A DNA stretch of 64,000 nucleotides, from NCBI GenBank assembly GCA_002344065.1, contig DDTK01000001.1, forward strand, positions 4,621 through 68,620, written 5' to 3'. This document shows positions 8,149-17,383 of the stretch, in pieces; within the stretch, counting starts at the first letter, position 1, and each line of letters starts with the position of its first letter. The position numbers were made by a program, and so were the translations under genes. A model generated the notes under the pieces. The model was not told the origin of the DNA and did no database searches. It was given only the letters and a program-made list of their open reading frames with translations. The stretch is from Flammeovirgaceae bacterium UBA2366 (GTDB lineage: Bacteria > Bacteroidota > Bacteroidia > Cytophagales > Cyclobacteriaceae).

Positions 8149-9117
8149 TCAACCATTCCTATGAAAGGTTTCTTTTAAAAAGCCGACTCCATAACCAATT
8201 AATTGAACCCACGCAGCAGGCAGACTTAACAAGGCAACCTTAGGGTCTTGATTGGATTGATATGAATCTATTACAATGGCTAGAGAATACAAGACATACA
8301 AGGTGGCTAACAAAATAAATGATGTTGAATTGGTGAAAAGCAAAATCAATAAAGCCAACAGACCCATGGTAAAAAAAGCAGGCAACCAATGGGTAAGCCT
8401 CACTGCTCCAGGATGTGTTCTTCCTACCAACACCCTACCCTTTCCAAAATTAGATACCTGATGATAGAATTGATTTAATGTAGTTCTCCGCTTGTGGTAA
8501 ACAAAGGCTTCAGGAATTAACACCGATCTAAACCCGCATTTCTTCATCCGAATGCTCAACTCAATATCCTCGGCATAGCGGCTAAAGGCAAAACCTTCGG
8601 TTTCTCTATACACTTGTTTCGAAATGCCCATGTTAAAACTGCGTGGCTGAAACCACCCTAAATGCTTTTTGCCTCCACGGATTCCACCGGTGGTTAAAAC
8701 TGATGACATGGTATAGGCCATGGCCCGCTGAAGTGGCGTAAAACTTTCATGACTTCGATCAGGGCCACCCCAGGCATCGGGCTTGTCGCTGATTACAACT
8801 TTATCAACTTCCTCAAAATATGCTGGAGGAATAATACAGTCGGAATCAAACACAACAAAGTAATCGCCTTTGGCATGTGCAAAGCCCAGGTTACGACTGG
8901 GGCCCGGGCCTGAATTGGGCTTGAAGATATATTCGATGTGCAGTTTGTCCCTGAATTCATCCACCACACCATCCGAACGATTTGTTGAACCATCCTCCAC
9001 AATAATTACTTCAAAGTTCTTTAGCGTTTGTTGGGTGAGGCTTTCAAGCAATTCGCGCAATTCATCCGGCCGGTTATACACCGGTACCACAACGGAATAT
9101 TTTGGTTTGAAACTCAT
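8149..9117 (-). CDS. Family 2 glycosyltransferase with C-terminal membrane helices
   Basis: A GT-A fold inverting transferase. It starts YSVVVPVYNRPDEL; VEDGS is the nucleotide-sugar loop, VFDSDC the metal-binding DxD, and YAEDIELSIRM the catalytic-base ED. Two hydrophobic segments (about residues 245-300) anchor it in the inner membrane. It most likely adds a sugar to a lipid-linked or surface glycan; donor and acceptor are unknown. The ATG at 9117 is chosen over an in-frame TTG two codons upstream. No other glycan gene is adjacent. Confidence 0.85.
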   Translation of the reverse strand: MSFKPKYSVVVPVYNRPDELRELLESLTQQTLKNFEVIIVEDGSTNRSDGVVDEFRDKLHIEYIFKPNSGPGPSRNLGFAHAKGDYFVVFDSDCIIPPAYFEEVDKVVISDKPDAWGGPDRSHESFTPLQRAMAYTMSSVLTTGGIRGGKKHLGWFQPRSFNMGISKQVYRETEGFAFSRYAEDIELSIRMKKCGFRSVLIPEAFVYHKRRTTLNQFYHQVSNFGKGRVLVGRTHPGAVRLTHWLPAFFTMGLLALLILLFTNSTSFILLATLYVLYSLAIVIDSYQSNQDPKVALLSLPAAWVQLIGYGVGFLKETFHRNG

Positions 9118-9206
9118 GACCAACCGTAAAAGTAAGTAAAGATTCGTTGATCAAAATGCCTGTTTATGCCGTGGTTATTTTTCGTACATTCGGAAAATCA
9201 AATCTG

Positions 9207-9707
9207 ATGAAATACCTGTTTATACTTTCTTTTGTTTTGCCGATCTGTACACAGGCACAAAAGGACTACAACCATGATGTAAAATCAATAGATGCCATTA
9301 TTGCTGCCCTTTACGAAGTCATCTCCGGTGACCCCGGCACGGCAAGGGATTGGGACCGATTCAGGAATTTGTTCACAGCCGATGCACAACTTATTCCTAC
9401 CGGAAAAAATGCCGAGGGAAAAATCACATATCGTACAATGTCACCTGAAGATTATGTAACCATGTTCACCACGCGCATCACTACCGGATTTTTCGAGTGG
9501 GAATTGTATCGCGTTACGGAAGAATATGGAACGATAGTTCATGTATTCAGCACGTATGAGACCAAAGAAAAGAAAGACGGCCCGGTAACCAATCGTGGCA
9601 TCAATAGCATTCAGATCTTAAAACAAAATGATCGCTATGCTATTATGAATATTTTCTGGTGTCCGGAAAGTACTGGTTATCCGTTGCCGGAAAAATATTT
9701 AAAGTAA
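9207..9707 (+). CDS. Secreted SnoaL/NTF2-like protein
   Basis: From the ATG at 9207 the protein has a clean signal peptide (MKYLFILSFVLPICTQAQ). The following roughly 145 residues fit an NTF2-like cone fold: an N-terminal helix (SIDAIIAALYEVISGD), WDRFRNLFTADAQL, and strands ending RYAIMNIFW. No catalytic residues are evident, and these secreted forms are mostly of unknown function. A longer frame from 9147 would put 20 extra residues before the signal peptide and is not credible. Confidence 0.75.
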   Translation: MKYLFILSFVLPICTQAQKDYNHDVKSIDAIIAALYEVISGDPGTARDWDRFRNLFTADAQLIPTGKNAEGKITYRTMSPEDYVTMFTTRITTGFFEWELYRVTEEYGTIVHVFSTYETKEKKDGPVTNRGINSIQILKQNDRYAIMNIFWCPESTGYPLPEKYLK

Positions 9708-9721
9708 CTAAAATTTAACAC

Positions 9722-9851
9722 CGTCATTGCGAGCGGATGCGAAGGATGTGTACAGGCACGAAGCAATCCCTTACTAAGATTATGGAAACAAAATATAAAG
9801 TTTGGGATTGCTTCGTAATCCCGATATCCATCGGGATTCCTCGCAATGACG
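9722..9851. repeat. Palindromic intergenic element (MITE-like)
   Basis: A 130-bp element with perfect 12-bp terminal inverted repeats (CGTCATTGCGAG / CTCGCAATGACG) and a second, inner 12-bp inverted repeat (9759-9770 and 9804-9815, CGAAGCAATCCC / GGGATTGCTTCG). Dispersed palindromes of this CATTGCGAG type are familiar from Bacteroidota genomes. It fills the gap between the NTF2-like gene and the M20-like gene, and the whole element could fold into a long hairpin when transcribed. Confidence 0.8.
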
Positions 9852-9867
9852 CCAACTAAATAATGCT

Positions 9868-11394
9868 ATGCTAAGATCAATTTTCATTTCACTATTCGTT
9901 TTCATCGCTGTTGTTTTATCCGCACAAAAATCCAAACCAAGCGACATCACTGCGATCGCAGAAAAACATGCCGTGGCATCTTTTAAAGACTTTTATGATT
10001 TACTCAGTTTACCCAACGATGCGCACTATCCGGAAGACATAGAGAAAAATGTTCAATGGTGCGAAGCGGCATTCGCAAAACGCAACTTTACTACCAAGCG
10101 TTTAAATACATCCACTGTGCCTCTGTTGTTAGCCGAACGCAATGTTAAAAAGCCAACAAAGAATACACGAACTGTACTGATCTACTTGCAAATTGACGGG
10201 CAACCTGTAAATCCTTCTGCCTGGCATCAGGAAAGTCCGTGGAAACCTACGCTCAAAGAAAAAGATGCACAAGGCACTTGGAACACCATTGCCTATGAAC
10301 GTTTGTATGAAGGCTATAACCCCGACTGGCGGATATTTGCACGCGCCACCTCCGATGCCAAAGGTCCTGCGGTAGCATTTCTTGCTTCGCTGGATGCGCT
10401 GGCCGACCTCAAGCAGGAGCCAAACTACAACGTGAAAGTTATCATGGATTTTGAAGAAGAACTGGGTTCGCCCCAACTTCCCAAGGCGGTGGAGCAATAC
10501 AAGAACGATTTGAAGGCCGATATGCTCATCATCTTCGATGGCCCGCGCCACATCTCCAATCAACCTACACTAAGTTTTGGAGCACGCGGCATTTGTGAAA
10601 TCACCCTTACGGTGTTTGGTCCGCGACAACCGGCACACAGCGGCAACTATGGCAACTACACGCCCAATCCCGCCATGCGACTATCGCAATTGTTGGCCTC
10701 TATGAAAGATGATGACGGTCGGGTTACGCTGCCCGGCTTTTATGAGGGTGTGGTACTTACCGAAGAAGAGAAACGAATCCTTCGGCAGGTACCCGATGAT
10801 GAGCAAGAAATTAAAAAATTCCTTGGTATTGCCGAGCCGGATAAAATAGGTGACAACTTTCAGGAATCCATTCAATACCCAACGTTGAACATCCGTGGCA
10901 TGAATTCATTGTTTATTGGATCCAAAGCCCGAACATTAATTCCCGCCTGGGCTACTGCAGAAATTGATATACGACTGGTACCCTCCAGTGATGCTAACCG
11001 ATTAATAGCACTGGTACGAAAACATATAGAAGATAAGGGCTATTACATTGTGGCTACAGAACCTACCGAGGAAGAACGCATGAAGTATCCACGCATTGCG
11101 GCTATTCAGTCAAGTGTTTCGTATGGTCCATTTCAAACACCATTCGATTCGGAAACCGGTATTTGGCTGAGTAAAGCCATGACAAAAGCTTTCGGAAAAG
11201 AACCCATCAAAATCCGAATGATGGGTGGCTCCATTCCCATTTCACCCTTTGTGGTTACCCTGGGCGTTCCGGCTGTAAGCGTTCCCACGGTTAACCCCGA
11301 TAACAATCAACATGCAGAAAATGAAAACATTCGTGTGGGGAATTATGTGGATGCGGTGAAAACGTTTCTCGCCATTTTAACAGAGCGATTGTAG
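9868..11394 (+). CDS. Secreted M20-family metallohydrolase with an altered metal site
   Basis: A 508-residue protein with a signal peptide (about residues 1-19, ending LSAQ). M20/carnosinase-like landmarks are in order: YLQIDGQPV (about 106-114), ATSDAKGP, DFEEELGS with the catalytic Glu pair, IIFDG, a dimerisation domain starting GICEITLTVFG, and a C-terminal NNQHAENE. The first metal-ligand His of the usual H-x-D motif is replaced by Gln108, while Asp110, the EE pair and the C-terminal His remain. It may be a peptidase with altered metal binding or a non-peptidase homologue. Confidence 0.8.
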   Translation: MLRSIFISLFVFIAVVLSAQKSKPSDITAIAEKHAVASFKDFYDLLSLPNDAHYPEDIEKNVQWCEAAFAKRNFTTKRLNTSTVPLLLAERNVKKPTKNTRTVLIYLQIDGQPVNPSAWHQESPWKPTLKEKDAQGTWNTIAYERLYEGYNPDWRIFARATSDAKGPAVAFLASLDALADLKQEPNYNVKVIMDFEEELGSPQLPKAVEQYKNDLKADMLIIFDGPRHISNQPTLSFGARGICEITLTVFGPRQPAHSGNYGNYTPNPAMRLSQLLASMKDDDGRVTLPGFYEGVVLTEEEKRILRQVPDDEQEIKKFLGIAEPDKIGDNFQESIQYPTLNIRGMNSLFIGSKARTLIPAWATAEIDIRLVPSSDANRLIALVRKHIEDKGYYIVATEPTEEERMKYPRIAAIQSSVSYGPFQTPFDSETGIWLSKAMTKAFGKEPIKIRMMGGSIPISPFVVTLGVPAVSVPTVNPDNNQHAENENIRVGNYVDAVKTFLAILTERL

Positions 11395-11406
11395 CGGCAA
11401 CAATGT

Positions 11407-11883
11407 CTACTCAGAAGACGCTACAGCTTTGATTCCCGAAACATGCGAAGCAATCGCTTTCCACTCACCCTGTCGTTTGATCAACACATTGCTGGATTGA
11501 TAGATCATTTTATAGGGATCATTTTCATCGCTACCTTCAATATGGCCCGTACCCGCAACAATGGCTGTTCCGTTTTCGAAAATATCCAATCGCTTGATTT
11601 CATATCGGAAAGATTGGTATGAAAATTTGTTTTTCTTGATGTAATCCAGTTCATCTTCCTTATTGAACCAATTCCCTTCGGCATCAATCAGTTGAAATTC
11701 ATCGGCAAGTATTTGATCCAGCAATATGGTATCTTGTTCGCGATAAGCCTTCGGCCATAGTACTTCTTTTAATGTGGTGAGCGTCTCCCGATCATCGGCT
11801 GATAGTGCAGAAGTTTTTTCCGGTTTATCTGTACAACCGGTTAGTAGGGCAGTAAACAGAATTAAGGCGATTAAATTTTTCAT
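11407..11883 (-). CDS. Lipoprotein with SnoaL/DUF4440-like domain
   Basis: From the ATG at 11883 the product is about 158 residues with a lipoprotein signal (ALLTGC, Cys at about residue 17) and one NTF2-like domain: LWPKAYREQDTILLDQILADEFQLID, then a beta sheet ending GEWKAIASHVS. This is the DUF4440 pattern; function is unknown. It is the second NTF2-like exported protein within 2.5 kb (compare 9207-9707), although the two are not close in sequence. It converges with the M20-like gene, leaving a 12-base gap. Confidence 0.75.
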   Translation of the reverse strand: MKNLIALILFTALLTGCTDKPEKTSALSADDRETLTTLKEVLWPKAYREQDTILLDQILADEFQLIDAEGNWFNKEDELDYIKKNKFSYQSFRYEIKRLDIFENGTAIVAGTGHIEGSDENDPYKMIYQSSNVLIKRQGEWKAIASHVSGIKAVASSE

Positions 11884-11963
11884 GATGGCAGGGGTTTCAG
11901 GCAAGATAGCCATCACCCGACTGGCAGGCAGGATATTAACAACTCCTTAACACTTTTGCCTGC

Positions 11964-12395
11964 CTAACCAATCCACCCCTTCGCTTTAGCCGCACGCGAA
12001 ACAAAAACAAGCGCTACAGAAAATATAGGAATCAATATGGCCATCACTATTCCGCTGGATTCAAAGGCAGGTGAATTTTCTACCAAAAATATATCGTAGC
12101 TCCATTGCGCCACCACACAAACCAACGACACCACAAATACAATGTAGGCCAATGCTTTGCGCAACAGCAATAATAGGGAGCCCAGTGTTCCTCCAAACAC
12201 AGCCAGTGCAAATACGCCCATGTACCAGGCCGGTTGATTTTGCAAATACACTTGTTGTTCTTGTGGCAAAGCAGCAATGGCGTCATCCGTCATGTAAACG
12301 CGCATCATGTAGGCCATAATGCCCAGGGCGTTCCAGAGCAGGGCCACTATGGCCACAATCCAGAACCAAACAGGAGGTTTTGTTGATGTTGACAT
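11964..12395 (-). CDS. Four-helix integral membrane protein
   Basis: A 143-residue protein with four predicted transmembrane helices (about residues 8-32, 57-78, 81-101 and 113-133) separated by short loops. WFWIVAIVALLWNALGI at the N-terminus and the tail RAAKAKGWIG recall small membrane proteins seen in Bacteroidota and Proteobacteria near sugar-transport or stress genes, but I cannot name a function. It stands alone between a lipoprotein gene and the divergent flavin monooxygenase gene. Confidence 0.65.
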   Translation of the reverse strand: MSTSTKPPVWFWIVAIVALLWNALGIMAYMMRVYMTDDAIAALPQEQQVYLQNQPAWYMGVFALAVFGGTLGSLLLLLRKALAYIVFVVSLVCVVAQWSYDIFLVENSPAFESSGIVMAILIPIFSVALVFVSRAAKAKGWIG

Positions 12396-12510
12396 AAGTT
12401 AAGGGGTTTGTTGGTACTTCAAGATAGTTGATTTTTTTGAAGCTTGGTTATACTACTACTAGACTAAATAATTACATCTCAATTTCTATATTGCCTACAT
12501 AATACTGGTT

Positions 12511-13794
12511 ATGTCTAAAAAGAAACGTGTATGCGTTATTGGGGCTGGGCCTTCGGGCATCACGGCCGCTAAAAACCTTTTAGATGAACATCACGAAGTT
12601 GTGGTTTACGACTACGGCAATGAAGTAGGCGGCAATTGGGTTTTCAGCGACAAACCCTCACACTCCAGTGTATTTGAAACCACGCACATTATCAGCTCGA
12701 AAACGCTTTCGCAGTACGATGACTTTCCCATGCCGGAGGATTACCCGGATTATCCCTCCCATCAACAACTGGCCGCTTACTTCCAGGCGTATGCCAAACG
12801 ATTCAATCTTTACCCACATATCGAGTTCCATACGCTGGTGGTTCATTGCTCACGCGACTCACACGGCAAGTGGCATGTAACCACTAAAAAGTACGATCAT
12901 GTAAAAACCGAAATCTTTGATGCCTTGGCCGTATGCAACGGGCATCATTGGAAACCGCGCTACCCGGATTATCCGGGCGAGTTTACGGGCAAGTTCATAC
13001 ACGCGCATGACGTAAAACGATTTTCTGATTTTGCTGATCAGCGCGTGTTGGTGATCGGGGGTGGAAACTCAGCGTGTGATGTGGCGGTTGAATCTTGTCG
13101 TGTTTCGCAAAGCACCGACATCAGTTGGCGAAGAGGATACTGGGTTATACCAAAATTTATTTTCGGTAAACCCTCCGATACCATTGGCGGTGCGTTAATT
13201 AACTTGTTACCTGCCTTTGTTTCACGAAAGCTCACCAGTGTGCTGGTGCGTATCCTGCAAGGGAAAAATAAACGGTATGGCTTACCCGAACCTGAGCATG
13301 ATTTTGGTTTTCATCACCCCACCTTAAACAGTGAATTGTTTTACTTTATCCGGCATGGAAAAATAAAACCACGACCGGATATTAAAAGGCTGGATGGACA
13401 GACGGTTTACTTCACCGATGGAACCTCCGGGGCGTACGATATCATAGTGGCCTGTACCGGGTACTGGATTGATCATCCTTTTTTTGATAAATCGTTTATC
13501 GACTATGCACACGGTGATGTACCACTTTATCTGCGGATGTTCCATCCGGATATTCCAAACCTGTACTTTATCGGATTGTTTCAACCCATCGGGTGTATCT
13601 GGCCGGGATCGGAACTGCAAAGCAAACTGATGGCCCGTGAACTGGCACGCAAATGGAAACGGCCAGACAACGTGGCAGAACTTGCCCAACGTGAAGTGAA
13701 CCATCCGGATTACAAGCAAATAAAAACACCCCGCCACACGATAACGGTAGATTATCATGCGTTCAGAAAGCGCTTGCTAAAGGCCTTAAGGTAA
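12511..13794 (+). CDS. Flavin-containing monooxygenase (FMO-type)
   Basis: A 427-residue class B flavoprotein monooxygenase. It has an FAD-binding GAGPSG (about residues 9-14), GGNW after beta-2, the FMO identifying motif FTGKFIHAHDV (F-x-G-x-x-x-H-x-x-D) at about residues 151-161, and the NADPH-binding GGGNSA at about 180. Such enzymes oxygenate soft nucleophiles (N or S) or perform Baeyer-Villiger reactions; the substrate is not deducible. It is transcribed alone and divergently from the membrane protein gene at 11964. Confidence 0.85.
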   Translation: MSKKKRVCVIGAGPSGITAAKNLLDEHHEVVVYDYGNEVGGNWVFSDKPSHSSVFETTHIISSKTLSQYDDFPMPEDYPDYPSHQQLAAYFQAYAKRFNLYPHIEFHTLVVHCSRDSHGKWHVTTKKYDHVKTEIFDALAVCNGHHWKPRYPDYPGEFTGKFIHAHDVKRFSDFADQRVLVIGGGNSACDVAVESCRVSQSTDISWRRGYWVIPKFIFGKPSDTIGGALINLLPAFVSRKLTSVLVRILQGKNKRYGLPEPEHDFGFHHPTLNSELFYFIRHGKIKPRPDIKRLDGQTVYFTDGTSGAYDIIVACTGYWIDHPFFDKSFIDYAHGDVPLYLRMFHPDIPNLYFIGLFQPIGCIWPGSELQSKLMARELARKWKRPDNVAELAQREVNHPDYKQIKTPRHTITVDYHAFRKRLLKALR

Positions 13795-13802
13795 CTGAAA
13801 GT

Positions 13803-14144
13803 CTAGTTAACTGGCGTTTCGGAAGAAGTGCCCGGAGTAAGTTGTTCGATTTTTTCCGCCACCTTGGTTTCAATCTCAGCTGCCCTGTTCTCCAGTTGTA
13901 CTTTTGCCTGAGCAACCTGAGTTTTTACTTTCTTTTTAGTAGCAGCAACCTTAGCGGTCACATGGTGTTTTACGGCCTTCACCTTTTTCCGTGCTTGTGC
14001 CTTAACAGCCTTTACTTTTTTCGAGGCTTTTTTAACCTGCTTCTTAGCCGTTTTAACAGCCTTTTTAACTTTTTTGCCGGCTACTTTCTTCACCGCTTTT
14101 ACGGCCTTTCTGGCCGCTTTTTTAACTGATTTTTTCTTTGCCAT
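13803..14144 (-). CDS. Histone H1-like Lys/Ala-rich protein
   Basis: From the ATG at 14144 the protein is 113 residues, very basic, and built from short VKKA/AKKKVK-type repeats (residues 1-75). The last 35 residues are less basic and end in an acidic/Thr-Ser-Pro tail. This composition resembles the bacterial H1-like (Hc1/AlgP-type) C-terminal domains that bind DNA without sequence specificity. A longer frame from 14237 adds an unrelated hydrophobic stretch and is rejected. The low complexity makes homology inference weak. Confidence 0.7.
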   Translation of the reverse strand: MAKKKSVKKAARKAVKAVKKVAGKKVKKAVKTAKKQVKKASKKVKAVKAQARKKVKAVKHHVTAKVAATKKKVKTQVAQAKVQLENRAAEIETKVAEKIEQLTPGTSSETPVN

Positions 14145-14319
14145 AACAGTATAAGGTTGGTAGTGTATGAAGATAGTGAAACTTTGCTTCAAAATCCCAA
14201 AAGAGATGTAGAGTGTAATATATGGCATTAACGCCACCCATCACAAATTTTGGAGGTTCATCAACTATCGGTAAACGGGCAACATCATATTTCGTAGTAT
14301 AACCATAAACCTCGGCCCC

Positions 14320-16755
14320 ATGCTTAAAAACTTTTTCAAAACAGCCTTCCGGAATATCCTAAAATATAAGTCATATTCGATTATCAATTTTATAGGACTT
14401 ACCTGCGGCATAGCTCTTACGCTGCTCATTCTTGTATATGTTCGCCACGAACTGAGCTACGATCGTTTCCATGAAAAAACTGACCGGCTGTACCGGCTTC
14501 GATACTCTGCACCCAATGGATTAGAACTTGCCACTTCACCCCCACCCATAGCGCCAAAACTAAAAGATGAGTTTGCGGAAATTGAGGAGGCTGCCCGTGT
14601 GTATATACGGAATGTAAGCATCAGCCTTCCGAACAGTCAGGAAGCATTTGAGGAAAATCGTATTGTCTTTGCCGACTCGGCCTTTACTGATATGTTCTCT
14701 CTTGAATTTGTAAAGGGTAATCCCAAAAATGCTTTGCACGATAAGTTTACCGTGTTGATAAACGAGGAAATGGCTGAGAAATATTTTGGCGATAAAGATC
14801 CGATTGGCGAATCTTTAATTCTTTCCGGAAGACAATCCTTTAAAGTTGTGGGTGTAGTGAAAGACTTTCCTGAAAATTCACACCTCCGGTTCAACATGTT
14901 AGTACCCTATGACGATATGTTCGACCTGGAAGACGAACGTACAGAAGCTGTATTGCGCAATAACCTTTCGCGAAATTTTATTATCAGTCATTCATACACC
15001 TATATTTTACTTCACCCCGGAGCCACACCCGATAACATCAATGCAGGCATGGATGCCTTCATTAAGAAACATGCTGAACCGATATTTCTGGTTGGACAGG
15101 TGTTCACACTTATGCCGATTGTCGACATACATTTAAAAAGTACCCTGCTGGCAGAACCCACAGCCACAAACACCATGACCAATATTTACATATTTATTGC
15201 GGTAGGTATTCTTACACTACTGATTGCATCCATCAACTATATTAATCTCAGCACAGCCCAGTCGTTCACACGCATGAAAGAAATCGGCATTCGAAAAATA
15301 ATGGGATCCATGAAATACCAGCTTATAGTTCAGTTTCTGGCAGAGAGCTTTTTGTTTTGTCTGGTGTCCTTGCTAATAGCTTACCTTGTTTTCGATGCTG
15401 CCTTACCCCTGCTCAATCAGCTAACAGGTAAACACCTGGAATTTTTACAGGTTGTGGATGGAGAACTGATTCTGTTATCAGTGATTGTTCTGATTCTGTT
15501 ATCAGTTTTAGCGGGTGGATATCCGGCATATTTTGTTTCTTCTTTTGAATCGGTTACAGCATTGAAAGGAGCCGGTACCACGGGCGATGGAAATCAGTTG
15601 TTGCGTAAATCATTGGTGGTGGTTCAATTGGCTATTGCATGCATGTTATTGTCTGGCTCATTGCTTATTGTGAAACAATTGAACTACTTGAACAGCCGGC
15701 CGGTAGGTTTTCAACGTGAACATGTAATTAATATTCCGCTGTACAGCCAGAATACGAACGGATACTTTCAACAGCGTGATTCTACTTTTCAAATTCGTTT
15801 ACAAACCTTCCGCGATATCGTAGAAGCGCAAACCGGTATCCGTAACACAACACTATCATCAGGCTCACCCGGTGGAGGGAGTGTATTCAGGGGTACTATT
15901 CCCGAAGGGTTTACCCGCGAAGACAACATATTTGCGGCCAACATGGCTATCGACTATGATTTCCTGAAAGCGTATGACATGGAGTTGATTGCAGGCCGCG
16001 CCTTTAGCCAGGATTATCCATCAGACGAGCGTGAAGGATTTATTGTGAATGAAGCAGCCGTACAACAGTTCAATTGGGAAACCCCGGAAAAGGCATTGGG
16101 AAAATCAATCGACCGCGAAGGAAAAAGAGGGTATGTTGTAGGCGTAATCAAGGATTTTAATTTTGCCGATCTCACTACACCCATTTCAGCATTACTTATG
16201 GCCATTGACCGCAATCAGTTTAATACCCTTTCAGTGCGATTTGAAAATGCGAATGTGGAATCAACCATCACCAGGCTGGAACAAGAGTGGAATAAATTAT
16301 TCCCCGAAAAAGCCTTCGAATTTACATTCCTCGATGAGCAACTGAATCAGCAGTATGCCAATTTTCAGAATTTCGGAACGATCATCCAGGTGTTTACCGC
16401 CATTGCTGTGCTGATCTCATGCCTGGGTGTGTACGGCTTGGTATTATTTACCGTTAAACGCAAAGTAAAGGAAATAGGCGTACGTAAAGTGCTGGGAGCC
16501 AACGTGGGAAACATCTTGCTATTGATCTACCGCGATTTTGCCTTATTGATTGTCATCGGGTTTTTGCTGGCGATTCCAGCCTCATACTATTTCATGAGCG
16601 AATGGTTCACCAACTTTATTTACCACACGGACATAGACATTTTTACGTATGTGGTTAGTCTTTCTCTGATATTACTAATTGTATCGCTAACCATAAGCTA
16701 CCAGGCCATACGTGCTGCACAAGCCAACCCGGTAACTTCATTGCGAAGCGAATAA
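14320..16755 (+). CDS. FtsX/MacB-type ABC transporter permease
   Basis: An 811-residue permease with the duplicated layout typical of Bacteroidota: N-terminal helix (about residues 18-42), MacB-like periplasmic domain (about 45-280), a three-helix FtsX block (about 285-400), a further helix near 430, a second periplasmic domain, and a C-terminal FtsX block (about 680-800, with GVYGLVLFTVKRKVKEIGVRKVLGA). Both copies of the KEIGIRKIMGS/KEIGVRKVLGA coupling motif are present. No ABC ATPase gene is adjacent, so the partner must be encoded elsewhere. Likely roles are export or lipoprotein handling. Confidence 0.88.
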   Translation: MLKNFFKTAFRNILKYKSYSIINFIGLTCGIALTLLILVYVRHELSYDRFHEKTDRLYRLRYSAPNGLELATSPPPIAPKLKDEFAEIEEAARVYIRNVSISLPNSQEAFEENRIVFADSAFTDMFSLEFVKGNPKNALHDKFTVLINEEMAEKYFGDKDPIGESLILSGRQSFKVVGVVKDFPENSHLRFNMLVPYDDMFDLEDERTEAVLRNNLSRNFIISHSYTYILLHPGATPDNINAGMDAFIKKHAEPIFLVGQVFTLMPIVDIHLKSTLLAEPTATNTMTNIYIFIAVGILTLLIASINYINLSTAQSFTRMKEIGIRKIMGSMKYQLIVQFLAESFLFCLVSLLIAYLVFDAALPLLNQLTGKHLEFLQVVDGELILLSVIVLILLSVLAGGYPAYFVSSFESVTALKGAGTTGDGNQLLRKSLVVVQLAIACMLLSGSLLIVKQLNYLNSRPVGFQREHVINIPLYSQNTNGYFQQRDSTFQIRLQTFRDIVEAQTGIRNTTLSSGSPGGGSVFRGTIPEGFTREDNIFAANMAIDYDFLKAYDMELIAGRAFSQDYPSDEREGFIVNEAAVQQFNWETPEKALGKSIDREGKRGYVVGVIKDFNFADLTTPISALLMAIDRNQFNTLSVRFENANVESTITRLEQEWNKLFPEKAFEFTFLDEQLNQQYANFQNFGTIIQVFTAIAVLISCLGVYGLVLFTVKRKVKEIGVRKVLGANVGNILLLIYRDFALLIVIGFLLAIPASYYFMSEWFTNFIYHTDIDIFTYVVSLSLILLIVSLTISYQAIRAAQANPVTSLRSE

Positions 16756-16857
16756 GCAATTACCCGCCCTGTTGGCTCTCAAACAGGTTATCTTTGGCCG
16801 GTTGGCTCCCTTTACAACCAAAATAATTTTGCTTGTGTCTAAGGGGAAAAAAGGACT

Positions 16858-17215
16858 ATGCGGTTATTCAGCATTACATTTTTAATCCTTGCCTTGTGGC
16901 AATGCGACACGGAAAAAATAATCATTTGTTTCCCACAAGACTGCACCACCAAAGCCACGGTGAAAGGACCTTACTGGTCTGGATGGTTGCGGACTGGTGT
17001 TTGAACTGGAAGACGGAACCATACTGGAACCCGAACGCAGGGTGTACGTACAGCCTCCAAATCCTGAAGAAGATCCCTTATACTATTTTGAACTAAAGGC
17101 CAATCAAAAGGTAATCATCGGTTATACATCCTCAAATGCTGCCTCCATTTGCATGGCCGGAGAACTGGCTTTTATTACCTGCATTAAGTTGGTTGGAAGT
17201 TCTGCTGCTGATTAG
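16858..17215 (+). pseudogene. Frameshifted small lipoprotein
   Basis: The ATG at 16858 opens a lipoprotein-like frame (MRLFSITFLILALWQC...), which hits a TGA within about 140 bases. The C-terminal part continues in the next frame as DLTGLDGCGLVFELEDGT and on to 17215. Removing one G at 16966-16967 joins the two into one protein of about 118 residues: VKDLTGLDGCGLVFELEDG. I recognise this Cys-containing pattern from small Bacteroidota lipoproteins. It is either a recent pseudogene or a sequencing error. Confidence 0.7.
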
Positions 17216-17252
17216 GTTGAAGCTCAGAATTTACATAAATTCTTTTTAGTCA

Positions 17253-17383
17253 GGCCAACGTGTTGGGTTTGTTTAGTGCCGGATAAATCCAACGGATTTG
17301 TCCGCCTACACGAATATAAATAAACTTGTTGACACTACGGGCGACTGTGTCGCCCGCCATTAAACAAACCCGGTGTTAGCGTG
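17253..17383 (-). repeat. attC-like recombination site
   Basis: A 131-bp imperfect palindrome. On the minus strand it begins with CACGCTAAC and GGGTTTGTTTA, and ends with TAAACAAACCC and an ACACGTTGGCC core. These correspond to R'', L'', L' and R' of an integron attC. The centre holds a GGATTTATCC-type hairpin. The first arm (17375-17383) is the exact complement of the sequence that starts the neighbouring gene segment at 17824, which is the diagnostic relation between an attC and its own cassette. Confidence 0.6.

Noticed and set aside
16833..17096. 87-codon ORF as a gene
   Set aside because: It is in a third frame; the lipoprotein signal (16858 frame) and the conserved tail (16997 frame) explain the region better as a frameshifted gene.
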